A DNA stretch of 64,000 bases from Halovenus rubra (GCF_026586665.1 NZ_JAODIY010000048.1:27381-91380); one strand, 5' to 3'. Positions 16,436 to 26,126 are shown, numbered from the stretch's first letter. The notes: generated from the sequence alone by a model not told the origin. Numbers and translations are program-made.

Positions 16436-17491
16436 ATGGCCCTCCGGATGCAAATGCTTGCTGTTCTGGGACTACTTATCGGTCTCAATGCAGTGTTCGC
16501 GCTTGCGTTGCTTTGGGGATTTACAGTACTTGTGCCAACGGTTGTGACTGCAGCCTTCCTCGGTGATCCATCAGTGCTGTCGGACCTGTTGCGATTGCCA
16601 CTCTCACCAATAGCAGATCTCGGGGTGGTAGTGCTCTTTCTCAGCGGGCAGTTGTACTACGGTTACAACCGGGTCCTGGCTGCGTCGGCCACGTCCAGCG
16701 AGGGAGGGACCCACGAGGTCGACGACATTGTGCGCCGACTTTCGATGACTGTCGACGTTCCGACACCTTCGACACGCATTGTTGACGACGAGACACCAAG
16801 TTGCTACACTGTCGGTCGGTTTACTGATGCAACAATCGTCGTGACGACGGGACTGATTGGGGCACTCGACCAGGATGAACTCGAAGCGGTACTCGCACAC
16901 GAGGTTGCACACGTTGTCAACCGCGACGTGACGCTAATGACGGTCACGACACTCGTACTCGAACTCTCAACGCGTGCCTATCACACAGTCAGACTCGTCC
17001 CCCGTGCCTTTGGCGGGATGGAGAATCTCTCACGATATGAGCGCCTCGCACTTCGGTGGTTCCTTCCGCTTTCGGTCGTCGTCTATATTGTTGTCTCACC
17101 AGTGCTAGTTATCTTTCCGAGGGTTGCAAACTGGGCGACGCGGACGCTCTCACACGCCCGAGAATACGCTGCTGACGAGGCTGCGGCGACAATTACAGGA
17201 GAGCCACTCGCGCTGGCTACAGCGCTTGGAACACTGGCGGATGCAACAGCCGAGCCAGCAACGGACCTGCGGCGCACGCAGGCACTCTGTGTGGTCCCAA
17301 CGCGACCCGTGACAGGACCAGTCGCACGGGAGACACCGGAATCGGACGAACGCGTTGCTGACCGAGAAGCGGCTGTTGCTGACTGGATTGCCGGTCGGAC
17401 AACCGGCAACCCAGTTTCGGGGACACATCCACCCGTTGAGCAACGTATCGAGCGCCTCCAGTCACTCATCGGGGCAGAGGCAACAACATGA
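16436..17491 (+). CDS. M48-family membrane metalloprotease (HtpX-like)
   Basis: A 351-aa protein with two N-terminal hydrophobic spans (about 8-40 and 58-75), then the zinc motif HEVAH at residues 155-159 in AVLAHEVAHVVNRD. More membrane segments follow near residues 200-230, and the third ligand region REYAADEAA lies at about residue 242. HtpX-type proteases degrade misfolded membrane proteins. The stop codon overlaps the start of the next gene (ATGA at 17488-17491), so it is co-translated with the DUF4129-DUF7269-DUF58-DUF7519 set. That linkage suggests envelope quality control within one pathway. A TATA-like stretch at 16430 (GATATAATATG) runs into the ATG, so the true promoter is probably further upstream. 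Confidence 0.9.
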   Translation: MALRMQMLAVLGLLIGLNAVFALALLWGFTVLVPTVVTAAFLGDPSVLSDLLRLPLSPIADLGVVVLFLSGQLYYGYNRVLAASATSSEGGTHEVDDIVRRLSMTVDVPTPSTRIVDDETPSCYTVGRFTDATIVVTTGLIGALDQDELEAVLAHEVAHVVNRDVTLMTVTTLVLELSTRAYHTVRLVPRAFGGMENLSRYERLALRWFLPLSVVVYIVVSPVLVIFPRVANWATRTLSHAREYAADEAAATITGEPLALATALGTLADATAEPATDLRRTQALCVVPTRPVTGPVARETPESDERVADREAAVADWIAGRTTGNPVSGTHPPVEQRIERLQSLIGAEATT

Positions 17492-19104
17492 GGGCGCGAC
17501 GCAACCTGTTGCTCGTATTCGTCTGCATAGTTGGAATACTGCTTGTAGCGGCCACACTCCCAGCGGCCGATCCGCGGGTCGATCCGCCTGGCGAACGCGC
17601 CAGCGGCGACTGGGAAAATGTGATCGAAACGCCGGAACGGGCAGGCGGAGAGAGTACGCCCGAAACCGAGCAAACGACACTCGGCGAATCACCGACGGAC
17701 CTCGATCCGATTGTCAACGGAACGCTTGTTCCGGGGGAACGCGCACAGGCTGGCGTCTCAAAATCACAGCTTGAAGCGAGTGGTCATCAGCGAGTTACGA
17801 TGCTTGTTGACGGGAAAAGGGTTGGTGCTGTGACCCCGGAGAGAATGGCGTCGTTTTCTGTTCCCCGGGAAGCCAAGAGCGTGAACATTACTGTTGAGGA
17901 CACCGGCGACAGCGCCCGATTCCAGACAGTCACAGACGTGCAAATTGAGACTCGGGGCTTTCGGGTCCCGGGTGAACGTATTGACATCAAAGGAACCATT
18001 GGAGAACACAATATCTCGAATGCAGCCGTGCTCGTCGATGGCGAGACGGTCACGACAACCGATGCAGACGGCAAAGCCACCATCGAACTGCCCAAAACGT
18101 CGGAAGACCTGTCCTTGCAGGTCAAACGCGACATTCTTTCAGGGAATCATACCGTCGAAATGCCTGACCCGGAGGTATCGTTCTCGACGCCGGTTTATTT
18201 CCCCGGTGCGCCAACCCACATCTCAGTGAGCGCTGACGGGAAGTCCATCCAAAACGCGACAGTCAGCGTCGGCAACACGACGACGACGACGGGTAACGGT
18301 GGCGGGACGTTTCTTCGTCTCCCGGTCAGTGATGAGGTGACAGTCACCGCGACTGTCGGCGAGGAGCAGGTAACGACGACCGTCTCGAACCTGTATCTCC
18401 GGACAACCCTTATTTTGCTCGTCATTCCGGGGCTTCTCCTTGGCATAGTATGGAGCTACCTGCGGTTCATTCCGGAACAACGCCACGTGGGAAGGGCCCT
18501 TTCAGAACTGATGCTCGTGTTAGCAAGTCTGCTTGCAGGTATAACAGCAGCCATCGCGAGGACCGTCGACTCTGTGACCGCAATCCGGTTGTCCCGGATT
18601 AGTTTTCCGAGCCTCGCGAAACCAAGTCTGAGCATTCTAACCTCGACAGACAAGCGTTCATTGAGTTTCCCATCGTTTACCGGACTGATAGAGTCAGTGT
18701 TCTCTACAGGAACATCGACGGAGACGTCACTGACCGAAACCATCGAAGACGCATTTTCCCGGGACGAAAAGACAGACCAAAGTGAAATGTCAGAGACAGA
18801 AGACGAAACACCAGCGGTAGCTGATGAGGAGACACAGTCGCCAGACAGACAGACCGTCCTCAGAAAACACTGGCATATGTTCCTCGACCACGCCAACGTT
18901 TCCAATAGAGAGACACGAACCCCAGGCGAGGTCGCTCGGTACGCACTCTCGGCTGGATATCCACAGGAGAGTGTTCAGTCCCTGCTCTCGTTGTTCCGGG
19001 ATGTGGAGTATGGAGGTACCGAACCGTCAGAGTCAGACGTAGCAGACGCACAGACCGCGGTAGATACGCTTGGCGACTACGATCCAGAGGAGGATTCCAA
19101 ATGA
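17488..19104 (+). CDS. DUF4129 domain membrane protein
   Basis: A 538-aa protein. An N-terminal hydrophobic segment (about 6-25) acts as signal or anchor; an extracytoplasmic region with beta-rich repeats (VLVDGETVTTTDADGKATI at about 185, carboxypeptidase-regulatory-like) follows. Residues about 305-330 and 340-355 are membrane spans. The cytosolic tail contains a Ser-rich and acidic linker and a C-terminal DUF4129 domain at about 455-530 (RETRTPGEVARYAL). DUF4129 commonly sits with transglutaminase, MoxR and DUF58 genes. It overlaps both neighbours by ATGA, so it is the second gene of a tightly coupled operon. Molecular function is unknown. Confidence 0.85.
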   Translation: MRARRNLLLVFVCIVGILLVAATLPAADPRVDPPGERASGDWENVIETPERAGGESTPETEQTTLGESPTDLDPIVNGTLVPGERAQAGVSKSQLEASGHQRVTMLVDGKRVGAVTPERMASFSVPREAKSVNITVEDTGDSARFQTVTDVQIETRGFRVPGERIDIKGTIGEHNISNAAVLVDGETVTTTDADGKATIELPKTSEDLSLQVKRDILSGNHTVEMPDPEVSFSTPVYFPGAPTHISVSADGKSIQNATVSVGNTTTTTGNGGGTFLRLPVSDEVTVTATVGEEQVTTTVSNLYLRTTLILLVIPGLLLGIVWSYLRFIPEQRHVGRALSELMLVLASLLAGITAAIARTVDSVTAIRLSRISFPSLAKPSLSILTSTDKRSLSFPSFTGLIESVFSTGTSTETSLTETIEDAFSRDEKTDQSEMSETEDETPAVADEETQSPDRQTVLRKHWHMFLDHANVSNRETRTPGEVARYALSAGYPQESVQSLLSLFRDVEYGGTEPSESDVADAQTAVDTLGDYDPEEDSK

Positions 19105-19826
19105 CGCTCAGCCGACACCGTCTGGGTCGTTGGGTAGTCGGTCTCTCGCTTACGATTGCCGTCTTAACACTCGCTGTTGGTGGTCTGTTGCGTTCAGTAC
19201 TGCATTTTAGCGGAGTGATAAACACGCTCCGACTGGTCGCATACCTGCTCCCGGCCGGTGGACTACTACTGGTTACCAGTGTCCTATGGTCGGTCCGGCG
19301 CAGTGCCAAAGGTAAGGCGGAGCCTGACGAATTTGCCCAGTCAAACGTCGAGCAGGTCGAACGAGAGACAGCGCACACCGGAAGAGAGATCGAACAGCAA
19401 ATCGAGAACGCTGCTATCGACTGCTACCAGTGCGAGGAGACCTACAGTATCGTCAATATCAAAGACCGCCTCAAAGAGAGCGCCATCAGAGCCGTTAAAT
19501 CAAGTACAGGAGCCAGCCAAGAGCAGGCACGACAGATGCTCGAAAGTGGAACCTGGACCGACGACCGCGTCGCAGCAGCGTTTCTCTCGCCACGGTGTAC
19601 ACAGCCATTGAGCGAACGGCTCAGGAGTGTACTCGACCCCGGCCAAGGCTTTTATCGTCGTCTCAATCGGACGATTACAGCTATCGAAGCGCTAGAGGAG
19701 ACGACCGTCAAAGCCGGAGGCGCTGAAACATTGAGCGAAACTGCAGCAGGTAATAAAACGAATGAAGCTGGAACGGTGCAGACGCTTGATTCCAGTGGGT
19801 CACCTGAAGAGGTGCGTGCAAAATGA
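19101..19826 (+). CDS. DUF7269-type membrane protein
   Basis: A 241-aa protein with two N-terminal membrane spans (about 10-30 and 40-62) and a cytosolic domain. A possible metal pair lies in DCYQCEETYSIVNIK (about residues 109-123), and a basic helical part includes AVKSSTGASQEQARQML. I recognise it as the small partner regularly placed between DUF4129 and DUF58 in haloarchaea (DUF7269); that family name is from memory and less certain than the gene order. Its start overlaps the DUF4129 stop and its stop overlaps the DUF58 start, both as ATGA. Confidence 0.75.
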   Translation: MTLSRHRLGRWVVGLSLTIAVLTLAVGGLLRSVLHFSGVINTLRLVAYLLPAGGLLLVTSVLWSVRRSAKGKAEPDEFAQSNVEQVERETAHTGREIEQQIENAAIDCYQCEETYSIVNIKDRLKESAIRAVKSSTGASQEQARQMLESGTWTDDRVAAAFLSPRCTQPLSERLRSVLDPGQGFYRRLNRTITAIEALEETTVKAGGAETLSETAAGNKTNEAGTVQTLDSSGSPEEVRAK

Positions 19827-21103
19827 ACGATAACCAATGGGCAGTCAGCGTTGTTCTCGCACTGGTTGGTGTAGGAGTTGCGACTGGAACGCCGTTTCTT
19901 GTCGGGCTTGCAGTGGCACCACTGTCGTTTGTCGCCGCCGCAGGCTTCGATACCGCACCGAAACCAGCCGTCGAGCTTACCCGTGAGTTTGTGACCGCTC
20001 ACGAGACAGAAGTAAAAACCGGCGACCCGGGTGAACGGATTACGGTCAACCTTACGCTTAGAAACACTGCATCATATCCGCTCACTGATATCCGGGTTAT
20101 CGATGGCGTCCCCACCGACATCCCAGTTGTGAGTGGAACTCCGCGAGGCTGTTACAGCCTCGGCCCAGACGAAACCGCAACAATCGAATACGAAATCGAG
20201 TTGCGTCGCGGTGAACACGCCTTTAGAGATGCAACGGTCCGGAGTCGAGGCCCCAGTGCGGTCGGCCAACAAACCGAAACAAAGCCTGTCGCAGGTGATG
20301 CACAACTTGGCTGCTTGGCGTTCGTTGATAACGTGCCGATAGATCAAGGGACCAACGATTTCGCCGGTCAGATACCGACAAACGATGGCGGTAACGGAGT
20401 CGAATTCTACTCTGTCCGAGACTACGAGCCCGGGGACTCAGTCCGCTCGATAGATTGGCGACGGTACGCGAACAGTCGAGAACTTGCAACTGTTGAGTTC
20501 AGAGCCGAACGGGCGACGCGAGTGGTGTGTCTCGTGGATAGCCGGCGGAGTCAACAGCGTGCGCCGTCGGACGACCATCTGCCCGCACTGAACCTGATAG
20601 TCGCTGCCGCCGAACGGACGTTCGACGCCGTCATCGACAATGGGTATCCAACGGGTGTCGTCAGCCTCAACAACCGCTCCCATCGGTTCGTGGAGCCGGG
20701 AACCGACGGCCAAACCCGGACCACAGCGACATCACTGCTTGACGCAATCAGAGAACAGACAGAAGACACCGAGCAACACGTCCAGACACGCTGGGGCGAA
20801 CCGCTCACTGTGATTCCGTCTTTGCTCCCGAGCAACGCACAGGTTATCCTGTTTTCGTCGTTCATTGATGACTATCCTGTGGATTTGGTCAAGCAACTCA
20901 GAGAACACGGCTATCCCGTCTGTGTCGTTTCACCGGATATTGCGACCGGTCGTAAAGATACAGCCGGCCGACTGACCGCTATCCAGCGTCGGACACGACT
21001 TACAGAGACACGCCAAACAGGTTCACACGTCGTCGACTGGGATATGGGCGACCCAATTGGTATTGTCCTGAATAAGGTTGTATCAGAGGTGTCACATATA
21101 TGA
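19823..21103 (+). CDS. DUF58 domain protein
   Basis: A 426-aa protein. A hydrophobic N-terminus (about 5-35, two short spans) is followed by a beta-sandwich (about 50-160) and the DUF58 core at about 190-260, with the signature FYSVRDYEPGDSVRSIDWRR. The rest resembles a von Willebrand A fold (VVCLVDSRRS, VILFSSFIDDYPVDLVKQL), with the first Asp-x-Ser of a MIDAS-like site present. DUF58 proteins act with MoxR AAA ATPases in envelope or complex-assembly systems; a moxR gene lies downstream in convergent orientation. ATGA overlaps link it to both neighbours. Confidence 0.9.
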   Translation: MNDNQWAVSVVLALVGVGVATGTPFLVGLAVAPLSFVAAAGFDTAPKPAVELTREFVTAHETEVKTGDPGERITVNLTLRNTASYPLTDIRVIDGVPTDIPVVSGTPRGCYSLGPDETATIEYEIELRRGEHAFRDATVRSRGPSAVGQQTETKPVAGDAQLGCLAFVDNVPIDQGTNDFAGQIPTNDGGNGVEFYSVRDYEPGDSVRSIDWRRYANSRELATVEFRAERATRVVCLVDSRRSQQRAPSDDHLPALNLIVAAAERTFDAVIDNGYPTGVVSLNNRSHRFVEPGTDGQTRTTATSLLDAIREQTEDTEQHVQTRWGEPLTVIPSLLPSNAQVILFSSFIDDYPVDLVKQLREHGYPVCVVSPDIATGRKDTAGRLTAIQRRTRLTETRQTGSHVVDWDMGDPIGIVLNKVVSEVSHI

Positions 21104-22512
21104 GTATTGTTCGCAATGAGGATGAACTGCCACGAACAACACGCAATACGCTCATTGTTGGCGTCGCTATCGCTATCAGTGGGCTGGCACTACACGAGCC
21201 AGCCATTATCGGCGCTGCTATCGCTGGGGTGTTGGTCGGAGTCAGCGTTGTCGGTCTCACTGGTTGCCCGGAGCGAGCCACACTGGGAGCGGCGATTCTC
21301 CCGCTGGGACTTAGTATCGCTGTTGGATTGGTTGGCGTGATGATAACTGGAGTCACTATCTCGACGCTCGGCGGCAATGTTGTGGTTTCCAGTTCAGTGT
21401 ATAGTGGTGTTGCTGCTGTCGTCGCCACGTTACTCGGAGCAGGTGTCGTCGGGACAGTAACCAACAGCGTCTCCCACGAAGCGGCATCAAGAGCACTCCT
21501 CAGTGCATTCGTGGGGGCGCTCACGGCCGCGGGACTTGTCGGATTCAGTCTGTCGGTCACAACCCCGAGTTCAACCGAGTCCATAGTTCAGACAGTCACT
21601 TACACCACCGGAGGCAGTTGGGGGAAACTCGTGGCCGCCATTATGCTCTCGGCACAAATACTGGTATTCTCGGCCTATGCGACGCCAGCTGCCGCCATAT
21701 CGTCACCGGGGAACCGAAACAGGATTGTGACAATGAGACGGCAATTTCTGCTCGCTACCGTCCTCGTCACAGGGTCGTTCATCGCACTCATCTGGATGCT
21801 CCAGTCTGTCGGCGCTGACTGGGTTGTTACGAACATATTCAATACGGTAGTTGTCAGGCTGTTACTGACAGCCTGTTCTGCCCTCGGATTGGGTATCACG
21901 GTTGCCGCGCTGTTCGTACGAATATCGTGGCATCGCAAAGAAGACGGGCAGAACCCAGATGCGGGTATCATTGTAGGGACGATAATGAGCGTGACTGTCA
22001 TTATCGGCGGAGGCATACTTCTTGGAGCCTCAGCAGAACAACTGTTTCTTGTGCCGACGCTGCTCGTGCTTGCCGGCCTCAGTATCTGGCTGGGAGTAGT
22101 GTTTGCAGATTTTAACCTTACCCAGAAGGCAAGACAAGAACTTCCAGCAGTTCTCGGAGCTCTCTGCCTTGTTGGAGCACTTGCCGTCGGTGCTAGTGTC
22201 GGCGGAACGGCGACGCTTGGGCGCTCCGAACTCGGGACTGTCCTCGCACTGAGTGGCGGACTATTTACGTACGCGATTGGGCAGTACGGGACCACGGTTA
22301 CAGCAGAAGTCGGCGGACGAGCCACAATGCCAGAGCCACAACTCGTTCACGTTGCCTACGTGGGAAGCGTCATCATTATCGGAATGGTGTTGGCAGTCGT
22401 CGGGTACCTGTGTGCGATGTTCGTTGCACCAACATTTTCACTCCCATCAACAGTCGGCTTGGTCAGCGCGCTCGTTGCGACAGTGGGGCTTCTCAGGTTC
22501 CTGCGTCGGTAG
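21100..22512 (+). CDS. DUF7519-type polytopic membrane protein
   Basis: A 470-aa very hydrophobic protein with about twelve membrane spans and almost no soluble domain. Residues 1-20 are charged (RNEDELPRTTRN). Small loops carry few charges, and the C-terminus ends in RFLRR. I see no transporter signature. It is the last gene of the M48-DUF4129-DUF7269-DUF58 operon and overlaps DUF58 by ATGA. Its 3' end overlaps the 3' end of the convergent moxR gene by 20 bases. The DUF7519 label is by gene order and overall character. Confidence 0.75.
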   Translation: MSIVRNEDELPRTTRNTLIVGVAIAISGLALHEPAIIGAAIAGVLVGVSVVGLTGCPERATLGAAILPLGLSIAVGLVGVMITGVTISTLGGNVVVSSSVYSGVAAVVATLLGAGVVGTVTNSVSHEAASRALLSAFVGALTAAGLVGFSLSVTTPSSTESIVQTVTYTTGGSWGKLVAAIMLSAQILVFSAYATPAAAISSPGNRNRIVTMRRQFLLATVLVTGSFIALIWMLQSVGADWVVTNIFNTVVVRLLLTACSALGLGITVAALFVRISWHRKEDGQNPDAGIIVGTIMSVTVIIGGGILLGASAEQLFLVPTLLVLAGLSIWLGVVFADFNLTQKARQELPAVLGALCLVGALAVGASVGGTATLGRSELGTVLALSGGLFTYAIGQYGTTVTAEVGGRATMPEPQLVHVAYVGSVIIIGMVLAVVGYLCAMFVAPTFSLPSTVGLVSALVATVGLLRFLRR

Positions 22513-23476
22513 CGCTCTCAGCCGGAGTCTCCATCGCAGGCACGTCAACGGAATTAAGCACAGATCGTACAACATCGGCTGGGTCTATACCGCGGACGCT
22601 CGCCTCGGGATCGAGGACCAGTCTATGTGCGAGTGCGGCGGGAGCAACGTGTTTTATATCATCAGGAACGACGTAGGATCGCCCCTCGATAGCAGCGTGG
22701 GCACGGGCAAGTTCAAACAACCGTTGGACGCCACGAGGGGAGACGCCAACCTGAACGCGTCCGTCAGTGCGGGTTGCTCGACAGAGCGCGCCAATGTAGT
22801 CTCGGACCGGGTCGTCAACAGAGACAGTCTCAGGGCTCTTCTGTACCTCCAGTACGGTCTCACTGTCGATGACTTGTGAGACAGTTGGGTCGGGACGGTC
22901 CCGTTGTGCGCGGCGGTCGATAAGTTCACGCGTGCCCGCTTCATCGGGATACCCCAACGATGTTTTGACCATGAACCGGTCGCGCTGCGCCTCTGGAAGT
23001 TCGAATGTGCCTTCCTGCTCAACGGGATTCTGTGTCGCGATGACGATAAACGGTTCCGGTAGTTTGTGGCTTTCGCCGTCGACGGTAACCTGTCTTTCTT
23101 CCATCGCTTCCAGCAGCGCAGATTGCGTCTTTGGCGGTGCACGGTTGATTTCATCGGCAAGGACAATGTTGGCAAACACGGGGCCGGGGGTGAAGTGGAA
23201 CTCGCCAGTTCCTTCTTCGAAGACGTAGGAGCCGGTCACGTCAGAGGGCATGAGGTCGGGCGTAAACTGGATACGGGAGAAGTCAAGGCCGAGAGCAGTC
23301 GACAGCGACCGGGCAGTCAGCGTCTTTCCGGTCCCGGGAACGTCCTCAAGTAGGACGTGGCCCCGGGCGACAACGCCGGCCAGCAGCTCTCTCAGAACCG
23401 ACCGGTCGACGACGACTACCGACTGTACTTCATCAAGGACAGTCTCGGCGCGGGTAGTAGTTTTCTCTACGGACAT
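22493..23476 (-). CDS. MoxR-family AAA+ ATPase (first copy)
   Basis: A 327-aa ATPase with Walker A VPGTGKT, Walker B VLADEINRAPPKTQSALL, sensor 1 VIATQNPVEQEG and an arginine finger region LPEAQRDRFM; the C-terminal lid follows. MoxR proteins act as chaperone-like remodelers together with DUF58 or VWA proteins. ATG 23476 starts MSVEKTTTRAETVLDEV; I reject the extension to 23524, which would add 16 non-family residues. It is convergent with the DUF4129-DUF58-DUF7519 operon and overlaps the end of that operon, but its partner DUF58 protein is almost certainly encoded there. It closely resembles the MoxR at 35022-35996. Confidence 0.93.
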   Translation of the reverse strand: MSVEKTTTRAETVLDEVQSVVVVDRSVLRELLAGVVARGHVLLEDVPGTGKTLTARSLSTALGLDFSRIQFTPDLMPSDVTGSYVFEEGTGEFHFTPGPVFANIVLADEINRAPPKTQSALLEAMEERQVTVDGESHKLPEPFIVIATQNPVEQEGTFELPEAQRDRFMVKTSLGYPDEAGTRELIDRRAQRDRPDPTVSQVIDSETVLEVQKSPETVSVDDPVRDYIGALCRATRTDGRVQVGVSPRGVQRLFELARAHAAIEGRSYVVPDDIKHVAPAALAHRLVLDPEASVRGIDPADVVRSVLNSVDVPAMETPAESATDAGT

Positions 23477-23770
23477 ACCCGAGTACAAGATGCCAGCTGG
23501 TTTATATTCACTGGATACTCTCATACTGACAAGTTACAGATAGTTCGTGTGTCGCAGCAAAGAAAGCGCATGCAGCCAACGATGTGAGCAGAGGGTGACC
23601 CAATTGGCACCGAGAGAATGTCGGTGTTAATCGAAGCGCCAGCAGGTGCGTCAGACACAGATTCAAATAGGAGGAGATACTGGACCTCAACAGAGTGCAA
23701 CCCCGTGGCAGACACGGCCGAAACACAGACATACCTCGCTACTCAACAGACCCAACATCAATCCACACTT

Positions 23771-24946
23771 ATGAAGCTTGCAACAATCGGTGTCGGTAAC
23801 GCCGGCACAAAGATTCTTGACCGGATGCTGGAGTTCGAAGATAAGACGAATCGAAGCCTCTGTCGACACGCAATGGCAATCAACACCGCCCGGACAGACC
23901 TTGCCAAACCGGATTTTATTCCACCGGAGCGGCGTGTCCTCATCGGCGATACACATCAAGGGGCAAAGGGCCACGGTGTTGGCGGCGATGTCGAAGTCGG
24001 CGCTGATGTCGCAAAGACCGAGATTGAGGAGATTCGCCGGGCGTTCGACGACGTAGAAATTCACGACGTAGACGCCCTTCTCGTCTCCGCCGGTCTCGGT
24101 GGCGGTACCGGCAGCGGTGCCGGTCCAGTCGTCATCGATGAACTACAGAAGATGTACGATGAACCGGTGTATGGACTGGGGGTTCTCCCAGGCGAGTACG
24201 AGGGTGGCCGTCCCGCACTGAACGCGGCCCGGTCACTGCAGTCGTTCGTTACGAAAGTCGACAATTTTGTCGCCTTCGATAACGACGCCTGGCGCGCTCG
24301 TGACCAGACCATCGAAGAAGGGTACGACGAGATGAACGGCGAGTTGGCGACTCGTATCGTCACACTCCTCGCTGCGGGCGAGAAAGACGATACAGACGTC
24401 GCAGAGAACGTGATGGACTCCAGTGACATCATGCGGACGCTTGATACCGGCGGTATCTCTTCGATTGGCTATGCTTCGAGCCCAGTCGACGCACAGAAAG
24501 GGCTTATCGGACGGTTCCGAGAAGACGACGAAGAGTTCAACGCTGATGAGGCAACCGACGCGACAAAAATCAAGGGCCTCGTCCGCCGTGCGGTTAACTC
24601 CCGGCTGACGATTCCCTGTGAGGTATCGAGTGCCGACCGCGTATTGGTAGTCATCTCGGGTCCCCCAGAGATGTTCGCCAGAAAAGGGCTCGAAAGCGCC
24701 CGCCAGTGGCTCGAAGACACCGCAGATACCGTCGAGGTACTGGCCGGCGACGACCCACGAGAGAATGCAACCGAACTGGCCGCGGCCGTCCTGCTCTCGA
24801 ACGTGACTGAGACCCCGCGTGTCGATGAGATTCAGGACCAAGCGGTCGACGCACAGAACAAGATTCAGGAACTTGACGCAGTCCGTGAGCAAGAAATCGA
24901 GGAGCTCATCACGGATGACGATGACGAACTCGACCCGGTTGTCTAA
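23771..24946 (+). CDS. cetZ: CetZ tubulin-like GTPase
   Basis: A 391-aa tubulin/FtsZ-superfamily protein. It begins MKLATIGVGNAGTKILDRM (nucleotide-binding T1 loop) and carries the tubulin signature in SAGLGGGTGSGAGPVV at about residues 107-122. It also has VYGLGVLPGEYEGG and FVAFDNDAWRA, both typical of CetZ rather than FtsZ. CetZ proteins polymerise and control cell shape and motility in haloarchaea. The C-terminal tail is acidic (ITDDDDELD). I start at ATG 23771; the upstream 51 in-frame codons are polar, non-family sequence. Probably co-transcribed with the second cetZ 42 bases downstream. Which numbered CetZ it is cannot be decided here. Confidence 0.93.
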   Translation: MKLATIGVGNAGTKILDRMLEFEDKTNRSLCRHAMAINTARTDLAKPDFIPPERRVLIGDTHQGAKGHGVGGDVEVGADVAKTEIEEIRRAFDDVEIHDVDALLVSAGLGGGTGSGAGPVVIDELQKMYDEPVYGLGVLPGEYEGGRPALNAARSLQSFVTKVDNFVAFDNDAWRARDQTIEEGYDEMNGELATRIVTLLAAGEKDDTDVAENVMDSSDIMRTLDTGGISSIGYASSPVDAQKGLIGRFREDDEEFNADEATDATKIKGLVRRAVNSRLTIPCEVSSADRVLVVISGPPEMFARKGLESARQWLEDTADTVEVLAGDDPRENATELAAAVLLSNVTETPRVDEIQDQAVDAQNKIQELDAVREQEIEELITDDDDELDPVV

Positions 24947-24988
24947 CCGTGACGACAGTATCCGAGAGGTCAGTACGGTGATACCGAT

Positions 24989-26125
24989 ATGAAATTCGCA
25001 CTCGTCGGCGTCGGGGGTGCAGGAGGCCGAATCGTTGACCGACTCCATGAGGAGGAAGCTGCAACCGGTCGGTCGTTTTCGAACGGGAGCCTTCTCGCCT
25101 TCGATACGGACCGCTCGGCGTTCGAGGGAATGGACCATATTCCGCTGGACAGACATATCCTTGTCGGCGACACTCATCCCGACATCCGCGGGGAAGGTGT
25201 CGACGGCGATATCGAGCTTGCAGTCTCAGTTGCTCGTGAGGACCGCAACGAACTTCACCGAGAGTTCGACAAGCTCAAACTCCACGAACTTGACGCAGTC
25301 GTACTCGTTGGTGGGCTCGCTGGAGGCACCGGCGGTGGCCTCGGCGCGGTTATCCTGGAGAGCCTCCAGACGCTGACCGACATTCCAGTGTATGCTATCG
25401 GCGTTCTTCCTGACGGCGGCGAACCCGACCAACACATCGTAAACGCAGCCGAATCGCTTCAGTCATTTGTTCGCCTTGCCGACAGCGTCATCCTCTTTGA
25501 TAATGACGCGTGGCACGACAGCGCCGACACCCTTGAAACAGCGTATGACAGTTTGAACGATGGGCTTGCCCAACGAGTAAGCGCAATGCTTGGGCTGAAT
25601 GAACTTGCGGATGCCGACATCGCCGAGAACACGCTGGACTCAAGCGACCTGATAAAGACACTTGATAGCGGTGGTATTTCGGTAATCGGACAGGCAACTG
25701 TCGAGTTAGAAGACAGCGGGTTCTTTGACCGAATCGTCTCGCTGTTCCGGAACGGTGATGAGACTGAAGACGATGGGACGACGACGACGCTTGCGATGCG
25801 AACACAGGACCTCGTCCAAGAGGCAACAACGCGAAACCTGACAACCCCCTGTGAGATGTCAAGTACAGACCGTGGGCTCCTGCTCGTTTCCGGGCCGGCG
25901 GAGGAAATTTCACGGAAAGGCTTCGAGAGTGGTCGCTACTGGCTCGAACAAGAGAGTGACGCAGCCGAGGTGTTTGCGGGCGACGAGCCACGGCCGAACG
26001 GATCGACAGTCACCGCGAGTGTTCTCCTCTCAAACGTGACTGAAATTCCACGAGTCGACCGGCTCAAAGAGCGCGCAGTCGAGGCAAAACAGACGTCTAC
26101 CAGCAAGCACCAGCCACAAGACTGA
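24989..26125 (+). CDS. Second CetZ-like GTPase, divergent
   Basis: A 378-aa paralogue of the preceding CetZ. The T1 region reads MKFALVGVGGAGGRIVDRL, and DTHPDIRGEGVDGDIELA, VYAIGVLPDGGE and VILFDNDAWHD follow the same plan. The tubulin signature is altered: VGGLAGGTGGGLGAV, with Ala for the first Gly of GGGTGSG and Gly for Ser. The Walker-like loop still looks able to hold nucleotide, but hydrolysis or polymerisation may differ. A Thr/Asp-rich insert (DETEDDGTTTTL) lies at about residue 255. It sits 42 bases after the first cetZ, suggesting the two are made together and may interact. It converges with the RFC gene with only one base between stops. Confidence 0.88.
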   Translation: MKFALVGVGGAGGRIVDRLHEEEAATGRSFSNGSLLAFDTDRSAFEGMDHIPLDRHILVGDTHPDIRGEGVDGDIELAVSVAREDRNELHREFDKLKLHELDAVVLVGGLAGGTGGGLGAVILESLQTLTDIPVYAIGVLPDGGEPDQHIVNAAESLQSFVRLADSVILFDNDAWHDSADTLETAYDSLNDGLAQRVSAMLGLNELADADIAENTLDSSDLIKTLDSGGISVIGQATVELEDSGFFDRIVSLFRNGDETEDDGTTTTLAMRTQDLVQEATTRNLTTPCEMSSTDRGLLLVSGPAEEISRKGFESGRYWLEQESDAAEVFAGDEPRPNGSTVTASVLLSNVTEIPRVDRLKERAVEAKQTSTSKHQPQD

Positions 26126-26126
26126 G

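Noticed and set aside
23618..23770. N-terminal extension of the first CetZ
   Set aside because: The 51 extra codons are polar, without family similarity; the tubulin fold starts at the ATG at 23771.
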